DNA of 14,375 bases from a candidate division CSSED10-310 bacterium (GTDB lineage Bacteria; CSSED10-310; JAFGDC01): positions 1 through 14,375 of the forward strand of contig JAFGDC010000607.1 of assembly GCA_016932295.1 (NCBI GenBank), in the 5' to 3' direction. Below, piece after piece: positions 6,656 to 13,563 of this stretch. The translations under genes were made by a program, and so were the position numbers. How positions within the stretch are numbered: the first letter of the stretch is position 1; each line of letters begins with the position of its first letter. The notes beneath the pieces were generated by a model. That model was given only the letters and a program-made list of their open reading frames with translations. It did no database searches and was not told where the DNA came from.

Positions 6656-7276
6656 ATGAAAAAAGCTGATGACAAGGACGATGGCAAGAGCAGCCAGGTA
6701 ACTCCGGCGGTTGATTCCATGGGCGGCTTGGGCGGCACGACGGGCAACATCGACAAGATCCGGGATATCCTCTTCGGCGCGCAGATGAAAGAATTCAATA
6801 AGCGGTTTTCGCACCTCGAATCCCGCATGGTGAAAGAATTGTCCGATCTGCGTGACGAGACCAAGCGGCAGCTCGAGTCCCTCGAGAATTACGCGAAAAA
6901 CGAGATCGAATCGGTGCTGCGCAAACTGAAGAACGAGGGCAAGGATCGTGAGGACGAGGACGGCAAACTGCGAAGCAAGCTGGGTGAGACGGCCGCCGCG
7001 CTGGAGAAGAAACTGAACGATCTTGACGAGAGCACCAGCCAGGCGCAGCGGGATCAGCGACAGCAGTTGTTGGATCAAAGCAAAAGCCTGCGGGACGAAA
7101 TCCACCGCCGCTGCGAGGAACTCATGGCCAGCCTCGAGCGGACCGGCTCCGAGCTGCGTTCGGACAAGGTGGACCGGGCCGCCCTGGCGAACATGTTCAC
7201 CGAAGTGGCCATGCGGCTGCACAATGATTCCGCCCTCAGTTTCGATCTGAATCTGAACAAGCTGAGCGATGAATGA
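6656..7276 (+). CDS. Soluble coiled-coil protein of unknown function, first gene of the GTPase operon
   Basis: A 206-residue protein that I cannot assign to a named family. The N-terminal 35 residues are polar and Gly-rich. Residues about 50-175 are a highly charged heptad-type coiled coil with repeated Glu/Lys/Leu (for example SHLESRMVKELSDLRDETK). The C-terminus from about 178 (AALANMFTEVAMRLHND) looks like a short conserved helix. There is no signal peptide or TM segment, so it is probably cytoplasmic. ATG 6656 has GGAGG at 6642-6646, nine bases upstream; an earlier in-frame start at 6596 has no such site. Its 3' end overlaps the OmpA-like gene by 8 bases, implying coupled translation. A scaffold, or a partner of the GTPase or OmpA-like protein, is an inference from position. 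Confidence 0.8.
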   Translation: MKKADDKDDGKSSQVTPAVDSMGGLGGTTGNIDKIRDILFGAQMKEFNKRFSHLESRMVKELSDLRDETKRQLESLENYAKNEIESVLRKLKNEGKDREDEDGKLRSKLGETAAALEKKLNDLDESTSQAQRDQRQQLLDQSKSLRDEIHRRCEELMASLERTGSELRSDKVDRAALANMFTEVAMRLHNDSALSFDLNLNKLSDE

Positions 7277-9038
7277 TTCCTCCCGGGAGGGAGGTTTCAC
7301 GGACCGGGAAGCCCAGGGGGACGCGGCGGGCGGCGGGGACCTCTCCGAACTGCGAAAACTGCTCATCGGCCCCGAGCGGTCGGAGCTGGATGAGCTGCGG
7401 ACGCTGGTGGAGCGTTCCGCCGCCACCGCGCAGAACATCAGCGAGGTGTTGCCGGATGCCATAGCCATCCGTTCACTGAAGGACGGCCGGTTGTCCTCCG
7501 CCCTGGCACCCACCATAGAAAAAGCCATCACCACCTCCATCCAGCGTGATCCTCACCACATAGTGGATGCCATCTCACCGGTGATGGGACCATCCATCCG
7601 CAAGGCCATTGCCGACACCATCCGCCGCATGCTGCAGTCTTTCAACCAGACGCTGGAACACAGTCTTTCCTGGAACGGATTGAAATGGCGCATCGAGGCA
7701 TGGCGTACCGGCAAGAGCTATGGCGAAATCGTACTGCTCCACAGCCTGGTGTTTCGCGTGGAGCAGGTGTTCCTGATCCACCGCGAGACCGGACTGCTCC
7801 TGCAGCATGTGGTGGCGGAAGCGGTGGAGATGCAGGATGCGGACATGGTCTCGGGCATGCTGACCGCCATCCAGGACTTCGTCCACGATTCCTTCCGGGT
7901 CGGGCAGGGGGAGACACTGGAACGCATGCAGGTGGGAGAGCACTCGGTATGGATCGAGCAGGGACCGAAGGCGGTGCTGGCGGTGGTGATCCAGGGGCAG
8001 CCGCCGGAGAACCTGTGTGACCTGCTGCGGGACACGATCGAGGCGATCCACGTGCAGCGGCTTCGGGAGTTGGCCGAATTCACCGGTGACGACACCGTTT
8101 TCGAAACGGTTCGCCCGCTGCTGCAGGACTGCCTGCAGGTCCAGTACAAACCCCGCGCTCGGGCGTTTTCGCCGTTGTTCTGGGTGGCCACCGCGATCGT
8201 CCTCATGGGTCTGGGCGTGCTGTGCTTCTGGTTGACCCGCGCCGCAATGCGCACCACCCGCTACATCGAGCGCGTGCGAAACCAGCCCGGTATCGTCCTG
8301 ACCAATGTGGAACGCAGCCGTGGCGGCGTCGTGCTGAACGGCCTGCGGGACCCCATGGCGGTTGATCCGGTCTCCTTCGCCGCCGATATGGGGTTGCGTC
8401 CTGATCGGATCGAGACGCATTGGCAACCGTACCACGCACTGTATCCTGACTTCATCCTGCGGCGCGCCGTCGCGGCTCTCGAGCCGCCTCCATCACTCCA
8501 TTTGCGGCTGAACGACGGGGTGCTGGAGGCGACCGGGAAGGCGCCGGTGGCGTGGCTGCGCCGAACGACCCAGACAGCACCACTGATTCCAGGCATCTCG
8601 GCGGTTGACCTGTCGGACACTACGGACACGGAATTCGATCGGATGGTCGAATTGCGGAAAGAAATCGAGCGCAGTGACTTCATCTTCAAGGTCGGGCAGG
8701 CCGAATTCAATCCGGGGCAGGAAGATCGGCTTGCCGCCCTGGCGGCATCCATGCAGGAACTGCTGGCGCTTGCGTGTTCGACCGAACGGGTGGTAACAAT
8801 CCAGGTGATCGGACACACCGACGCCAGTGGTTCGGAAACCACCAATCAGCGGCTCAGCCTGGAACGCGCGCAGTTGACGGTTGCCACGTTGAGCGCGATG
8901 GGCGTGGACACCACATACATGATGGTAGAAGGCCGCTCATTTCACGAACCGGCGGTACCGGTTACGGAGACTGGGGCGCAGGAACGCAACCGCCGCGTTT
9001 CCTTCCACGTGGCAATGGAAGAGGTCGCAAAGGAGTAG
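7269..9038 (+). CDS. One-TM protein: roadblock-like cytoplasmic region, BON-like repeats and OmpA-like peptidoglycan-binding domain
   Basis: 589 residues. The N-terminal half is soluble and lacks a signal peptide; about 25-135 is helical, with a conserved-looking LPDAIAIRSLKDGRL segment. Residues about 160-265 follow a beta-beta-helix-beta-beta-beta-helix order resembling roadblock/longin domains (VFLIHRETGLLLQHV, then DADMVSGMLTAIQDF). One TM helix lies at about 302-323, placing the remainder in the periplasm. Residues about 330-450 contain two BON-like units (QPGIVLTNVE...GGVVLNGL; LRLNDGVLEATGKA). The OmpA-like domain spans about 470-580. D518 (GHTDASG) and R533 (LERAQ) have the 15-residue spacing of the OmpA pair that binds diaminopimelate. 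The start has little ribosome-site signal and overlaps the previous gene. Proposed role: tie the cell wall to a cytoplasmic GTPase. The roadblock call is inference. Confidence 0.85.
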   Translation: MNDSSREGGFTDREAQGDAAGGGDLSELRKLLIGPERSELDELRTLVERSAATAQNISEVLPDAIAIRSLKDGRLSSALAPTIEKAITTSIQRDPHHIVDAISPVMGPSIRKAIADTIRRMLQSFNQTLEHSLSWNGLKWRIEAWRTGKSYGEIVLLHSLVFRVEQVFLIHRETGLLLQHVVAEAVEMQDADMVSGMLTAIQDFVHDSFRVGQGETLERMQVGEHSVWIEQGPKAVLAVVIQGQPPENLCDLLRDTIEAIHVQRLRELAEFTGDDTVFETVRPLLQDCLQVQYKPRARAFSPLFWVATAIVLMGLGVLCFWLTRAAMRTTRYIERVRNQPGIVLTNVERSRGGVVLNGLRDPMAVDPVSFAADMGLRPDRIETHWQPYHALYPDFILRRAVAALEPPPSLHLRLNDGVLEATGKAPVAWLRRTTQTAPLIPGISAVDLSDTTDTEFDRMVELRKEIERSDFIFKVGQAEFNPGQEDRLAALAASMQELLALACSTERVVTIQVIGHTDASGSETTNQRLSLERAQLTVATLSAMGVDTTYMMVEGRSFHEPAVPVTETGAQERNRRVSFHVAMEEVAKE

Positions 9039-9044
9039 TTTCTG

Positions 9045-9542
9045 ATGTTACAGAAAAAAATCTGCATGCTGGGCGCGTTTGCCGTGGGAAAGACCAGCCT
9101 GGTGCAACGCTTCGTGAAGAGCCTGTTCTCGGAGAAATACCAGACCACGGTGGGAGTCAGAATCGACAAGAAGGTGGTGACGCTGGGAGACGAGTCGGTG
9201 AACCTGTTGCTGTGGGACATCCAGGGCGAGGATGAATTGCAGAAACTGCGACTGTCCTACTTACGAGGTGCTTCCGGATACCTGCTGGTGGTGGACGGCA
9301 CCCGCGCCGGCACGGTGACAACGGCCCTGGCCCTGCAGGAAGCGGCTGCCGGTGAGATGGGCCAAGTGCCCTTTGTCTGTATAGTGAACAAAGCCGATCT
9401 GACGGAGGAATGGGAGGTCGGGCCCGAGGAAATGGCGCGATTGAAATCCAGGGGCTGGAACGTACTCACCAGCAGCGCCAAGACCGGCGAGGGTGTGGAA
9501 GAGGCGTTCCTGGACCTGACCCGCCGTATGCTACAGGGTTGA
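9045..9542 (+). CDS. Ras-like small GTPase
   Basis: A 165-residue single-domain GTPase of the prokaryotic Rab/Ras-like type. Motifs: P-loop G10-AFAV-GKTSL with K16 and T17; switch I Thr34/Thr35 (KYQTTVG); G3 W57-D58-I-Q-G61; G4 N115-K-A-D118; G5 S144-A-K146. The position equivalent to the Ras catalytic Gln61 is Glu62 (DIQGEDE), so intrinsic hydrolysis may be slow or depend on a partner. There is no lipidation or TM signal. AGGAG at 9031-9035 sits at the end of the preceding gene, nine bases before ATG 9045; the intergenic gap is 6 bases. The neighbouring protein's roadblock-like region is a natural candidate GAP or GEF, by analogy with MglA/MglB. An 81-base gap to the kinase gene follows. Confidence 0.92.
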   Translation: MLQKKICMLGAFAVGKTSLVQRFVKSLFSEKYQTTVGVRIDKKVVTLGDESVNLLLWDIQGEDELQKLRLSYLRGASGYLLVVDGTRAGTVTTALALQEAAAGEMGQVPFVCIVNKADLTEEWEVGPEEMARLKSRGWNVLTSSAKTGEGVEEAFLDLTRRMLQG

Positions 9543-9623
9543 CGGCGAACGGCGCCGGCCGCGGTCCGAAACGGCGGCTCGGGACACACCTGAACGTGGA
9601 ACTTTCGAACAGCGGGAGAGCAC

Positions 9624-10739
9624 ATGGAGCGATTGCCTGAACCTATCGTGGCGTTCCTGGAAAAGACCGTGATCGCCGGCATGGCGCCGGCCTACCTGCG
9701 GTTGGATGCTGATCTGCACCCGGCGGCATGGAGCGAATCACTGGCGCGGTATGGGATATCGTCCCTGGATCGAACACGGGACGTGCGCCCGCAGGCGCCG
9801 GTCTTCGAGGGCCTGCTGCCGTTGACGCAGTCCCCGTCCTTCCTGTCCTGCCTGCGCATCGAGGACGGAACGGTGGCGAATATCCACCTCTTCACCACCG
9901 CCGGCGACACCTGGGTGCTGTTCCTGGATGCCACGGCGGAAGCAGCACAGCGGTGGAGCCTGCAGCAGGAATCCAATGAGTTGCAACTGCTGCAGGAACA
10001 GCAGGGCAAACTGCTGGCCAGACTGGCCCGGGCCAACGATGAGCTGAACGATTTCGCCTTCATTGTTTCCCATGATCTCAAGGCGCCGCTGCGGGCAATC
10101 GGATCATTGGCCCAGTGGATCGGCAAGGATTACACCGCGACGCTCCCGGCAGAGGGCAGGGAAATGCTGCAACTCATGGAAGAGCGGGTGGAGACCATGC
10201 ACACCATGATCGACGGCGTGCTCAGGTATTCCCGGTTGACCAGACTGCGGGAAGAACGCCAGCAAACAGACCTCGGCGTCATGGTGCGGGAGGTGATCGC
10301 AGCGCTGGCGCCGCCGCCTTCAGTGCGCATCGAGACCGGCGACTCATTCCCCACCGTGCTCGTGGAAGCCACGCGGATGTACCAGGTATTCCAGAACCTG
10401 CTGAGCAACGCGCTCAAATATGTTGACGAGCGGAACGGACACATCCGGATATGGTGCGAGGAGGACGAGGAGGAATGGCGGTTAGTGGTGACCGATAACG
10501 GCCCGGGAGTGCCAGAGGTGGCGCGGGAGCGCATCTTCAAGATATTCCGGACCGCGGGGCTGGATCCGGTGCGAGAGGGCACGGGTTTGGGACTCAGCAT
10601 CGCCAAGAAAGTGGTCGAGATGTATGACGGCCGCATCTGGGTTGAGAACGCTCCCGGCGGTGGAGCCATGTTCCAGTTCACTTTGAACAAGAAGGCGACC
10701 CGCGCGGACGGTGAAAAGCCCGACGAGGAGATACCGTGA
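9624..10739 (+). CDS. Soluble sensor histidine kinase with N-terminal PAS-like region
   Basis: 371 residues, with no TM segment or signal peptide. Residues about 1-105 have a PAS-like pattern (sequence-level resemblance only). A coiled coil rich in Gln/Leu (110-142) leads into HisKA, with phospho-acceptor His150 in FIVSHDLKAPLRAI. The HATPase_c boxes are complete: N258/N262 (FQNLLSNALKY), G1 DNGPGVP at 291-297, F box RIFKIF, and G2 GTGLGLS at 319-325. The kinase should therefore be catalytically competent. GGGAG at 9614-9618 lies five bases before the ATG. The stop overlaps the start of the next gene, which opens with a receiver domain, a likely phosphotransfer partner. With no membrane sensor, the input may come from the GTPase or the OmpA-like protein (inference). 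Confidence 0.92.
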   Translation: MERLPEPIVAFLEKTVIAGMAPAYLRLDADLHPAAWSESLARYGISSLDRTRDVRPQAPVFEGLLPLTQSPSFLSCLRIEDGTVANIHLFTTAGDTWVLFLDATAEAAQRWSLQQESNELQLLQEQQGKLLARLARANDELNDFAFIVSHDLKAPLRAIGSLAQWIGKDYTATLPAEGREMLQLMEERVETMHTMIDGVLRYSRLTRLREERQQTDLGVMVREVIAALAPPPSVRIETGDSFPTVLVEATRMYQVFQNLLSNALKYVDERNGHIRIWCEEDEEEWRLVVTDNGPGVPEVARERIFKIFRTAGLDPVREGTGLGLSIAKKVVEMYDGRIWVENAPGGGAMFQFTLNKKATRADGEKPDEEIP

Positions 10740-13108
10740 TGACTGGGAAGCCGTTGTCACTCCTGTTGATCGAGGACGACCGTATCGACCAGATGGCCTT
10801 CGAGCGGTTCGTCAGATCCGGCGATTTCCCATGCGAGTACACCATCGCCGGATCCATAACCCAGGCGAAAACACTGCTGGCGAAGCACCGTTTCGATGTG
10901 GTCATTTCCGACTACAACCTGGCGGACGGCACCGCCTTCGACATTTTCGACCTGCTGAATCAGGCGCCGCTGATCATCGCCACCGGCACCGGGAACGAAA
11001 TCATCGCCGCCCAGGCCATGCGGCGCGGCGCTGCTGATTACCTCATGAAGGATCCTGATCGGAACTACCTGGCGGTGCTGCCCATGACAGTGGAAAACGC
11101 GCTGCGGCAACGCGCCGCCGAGGAGCAGATCGAGCTTCTCTCCCATGCCATCCGCAGCGTCAGTGACAGTGTGGTCATCACCGATATGGCGGGAATGATC
11201 ACCTATGTCAACAAGGCATTTCTGGATTCCTACCAGTACGGAGAGCCGGAGGTGCTGGGCCGGAATCATGAGGAGATCTGCGGCGGGAGCTGCCGGGATG
11301 GCGATTTCTATCACACCAGGAAAAACGGTGAGACATTCCCGGTCTCGCTGGCCCATTCGATCGTACGTAACGAGGCGGGTGCGGCCATCGCCAAAGTGAG
11401 CGTCGCGCACGACATCACGGAGCGCAAACAGGCCGAGGAGGAACTGCGGCGGGCGCGGGATGAGCTGGAGGTCAGGGTCAGGGAGCGCACGGTGGAACTG
11501 TATGAAGCCAACCTGCAGCTCAAGGAGGAAATCGCCGTACGCCAGCAGGCGGAAATCGATCTGCGGCGCGAGCGCGACAAGGCGCAGATGTACCTCGATG
11601 TCGCCGGAGTTGTCATGATCGTGGTGAACAAGGATGAACGGATCCTCCTGATCAACCGAAAGGGCTGCGAGATTCTCGGGTTGTCGGAGAAAGAGATCAT
11701 CGGGAAAAACTGGTTCGATGACTTCCTGCCGCCGTCAGTACGGCTCGTGCAGCGAAGCGGCTTCAACCGACTCCTGACCGGCGTGGCGGAACGAAGTTCC
11801 GTCGAAAGCCTGGTGCGGACCGCCAGCGGAGAAGAACGCATCATCTCCTGGCACCACACGCTGCTTACCGATGAAAAAGGCAACGCCCTGGGCAGCCTCA
11901 GCTCGGGCGAGGACATCACGATGCGGAAACACACGGAGGAAGCCTTGCGGCGCAGCGAAGAACAACTTCGTCAGGCGCAGAAGATGGAAGCCATCGGTGA
12001 ACTGGCCGGAGGCATCGCGCATGATTTCAACAACCTGATGACAATCGTGAGCGGGTACAGCCAGTTGCTGCTGATCGACATGCAGCCATCGGATCCACTG
12101 TATGAAAGCATAGAGGAAATCCACAAGGCGGGCGAACGGGCGGCGCGACTGACGCGGCAACTGCTTGCATTTTCCAGCCGGCAGATGCTGCAGCCGAGAA
12201 TCGTGAACATCAACCATGTGGTCGCCGATATCGAGAAGATGCTGAACCGGCTCATCGGTGAGGACATCAAACTGGTAAACAGGCTGGAAAAACGGCTGGC
12301 CAAGGTGAAAGCCGATCCAGGGCAGATCGAGCAGGTCCTGATGAACCTGGTGGTGAATGCCCGGGACGCCATGCCCGAAGGCGGCGAAATCACTCTCCAG
12401 ACCAGCTCGACCACCTTCGGAACAGAAGAGGTAAAACTGAATCCACGGGCCAGGCCTGGTGCCTTTGTCTGCATCTCGGTGCAGGACGAAGGGACTGGAA
12501 TGAGCCGGGAACTACTCGCGCGTATCTTCGATCCCTTCTTCACCACCAAGGCGGCGGGCAAGGGAACCGGACTGGGCTTGTCGGTGGTCTATGGCATCGT
12601 CAAACAGCATGACGGGTGGATAGACGTGTACAGTGAACCCGGCCAGGGGTCGACGTTCAAGATCTATCTCCCCGCCATAAGCGTGGATGAAGCGCCGGAC
12701 GGCATCAGTGATCAATCCCTGGAGGCGTTCCGGGGACTGGGCGAGCGCATCCTCGTGGTGGAGGACGAAAGCGGAGTACGGCGTTTTGCCGTGAGGACAT
12801 TGCAAGACAATGGCTACGAGGTGTTCGAAGCGGCCAATGCAAACGACGCCATGGAACTATTCGTCAAGGAGCGGGGGGCTTTCGACCTGGTGTTTTCCGA
12901 TACGGTGCTGCCGGACAGAAACGGCTTGCAGTTGGTGGATCAGATGCGGTCGATGGAACCGAACATGGCGGTGCTGCTGAGCAGCGGCTATGCCGACCGG
13001 CGGTCGCAGTGGACGGCCATCCAGGAAAAGGGATTTCATTTTCTGCAGAAGCCATACACCATTCCGGACCTGGTGCGCACCGTGCACGAGATTCTGACCG
13101 GCGAGTGA
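10739..13108 (+). CDS. Hybrid histidine kinase, REC-PAS-PAS-HisKA-HATPase-REC
   Basis: 789 residues from ATG 10739. GTG 10736 is one codon earlier, and GAGGAG at 10725-10730 fits either start. Domain order: receiver 1 at about 4-120 with acidic pocket D13/D14, phospho-acceptor Asp58 (VISDYN) and Lys104; PAS 1 at about 130-226, shortened and with two Cys (CGGSC); coiled coil at about 228-283; PAS 2 at about 284-396; HisKA with His428 (GGIAHDFNN); HATPase at about 525-645 with N540, DEGTGM and GTGLGLS; receiver 2 at about 670-785 with E675/D676, Asp721 (FSDTVLPD) and Lys771-Pro. There are no TM segments. Having a receiver at both ends suggests it accepts phosphate from the upstream kinase and relays it onward. 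No DNA-binding output domain is present. It is the last gene of the operon. Confidence 0.92.
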   Translation: MTGKPLSLLLIEDDRIDQMAFERFVRSGDFPCEYTIAGSITQAKTLLAKHRFDVVISDYNLADGTAFDIFDLLNQAPLIIATGTGNEIIAAQAMRRGAADYLMKDPDRNYLAVLPMTVENALRQRAAEEQIELLSHAIRSVSDSVVITDMAGMITYVNKAFLDSYQYGEPEVLGRNHEEICGGSCRDGDFYHTRKNGETFPVSLAHSIVRNEAGAAIAKVSVAHDITERKQAEEELRRARDELEVRVRERTVELYEANLQLKEEIAVRQQAEIDLRRERDKAQMYLDVAGVVMIVVNKDERILLINRKGCEILGLSEKEIIGKNWFDDFLPPSVRLVQRSGFNRLLTGVAERSSVESLVRTASGEERIISWHHTLLTDEKGNALGSLSSGEDITMRKHTEEALRRSEEQLRQAQKMEAIGELAGGIAHDFNNLMTIVSGYSQLLLIDMQPSDPLYESIEEIHKAGERAARLTRQLLAFSSRQMLQPRIVNINHVVADIEKMLNRLIGEDIKLVNRLEKRLAKVKADPGQIEQVLMNLVVNARDAMPEGGEITLQTSSTTFGTEEVKLNPRARPGAFVCISVQDEGTGMSRELLARIFDPFFTTKAAGKGTGLGLSVVYGIVKQHDGWIDVYSEPGQGSTFKIYLPAISVDEAPDGISDQSLEAFRGLGERILVVEDESGVRRFAVRTLQDNGYEVFEAANANDAMELFVKERGAFDLVFSDTVLPDRNGLQLVDQMRSMEPNMAVLLSSGYADRRSQWTAIQEKGFHFLQKPYTIPDLVRTVHEILTGE

Positions 13109-13563
13109 CCCGTGACATGATGATCCACCGGCCGCAAGGCCGGCACAGTGTTGAGGTATTCCAGTTGCGAACAGGGTCATGTAAGGATGGCAGTACAGTG
13201 CCAATGCACCGATGCCGGCATGTCGAACCAGCGCCCATTGTGATTGCCGCGACTCCCTTCTTCGACCCTCTCATTCCCGGCGGCGTCGTTGAGGGTGACT
13301 CGATGGCGAACGCCAGTATCGAGACTTCGTCCGCCCGCACGGGAATCGACCACTCCCGAACCGCCGCCGCCAAAGCTGCCACGCCATGCTGGAGAGGCTG
13401 CTGACCGGCAGGTTCGAGCAGCGCCGTCTTGGCATCGACGTCAAAAAGGACACCCTTCCCAATCACAGGCGATGGATTGGGGTCGATCATGGGCGTGATG
13501 ACTTTTTCATTGCGATGGGGTAATGAAGATTGGTCCATCCACCACGAGTGAAGGAGGCGATGG
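13109..13563. other. Intergenic region before the GH13 gene
   Basis: A 455-bp stretch with no gene I can name. It starts with a strong stem-loop (listed separately). The minus strand carries an open frame entering from 13538 with a fairly coding-like codon pattern over its first 75 or so codons, but no recognisable domain and no clear ribosome-binding site. It runs on antisense into the hybrid kinase, where it looks like a shadow. No convincing promoter for the GH13 gene was found. Confidence 0.5.
13128..13143 (+). terminator. GNRA-capped hairpin after the operon
   Basis: CCGGCC-GCAA-GGCCGG, a perfect 6-bp all-GC stem closed by a GCAA tetraloop, starting 19 bases after the hybrid-kinase stop. 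The position fits a terminator or a 3'-end stabiliser for the operon transcript. There is no T-tract, so it is not a classical intrinsic terminator. Confidence 0.4.

Noticed and set aside
6572..7540. 322-codon minus-strand open frame
   Set aside because: It covers the coiled-coil and OmpA-like genes in antisense, has no recognisable motif and no ribosome-binding site; long antisense frames are expected at this GC content.
7575..8435. 286-codon minus-strand open frame
   Set aside because: Antisense to the OmpA-like gene, rich in His/Gln/Arg and without domain signal.
9543..9623. GC-rich palindromic stretch (GGCGCCGGCC) between the GTPase and kinase genes, considered as a terminator
   Set aside because: No stable extended stem and no T-run; such palindromes are common at this GC content, so operon continuity is not clearly broken.
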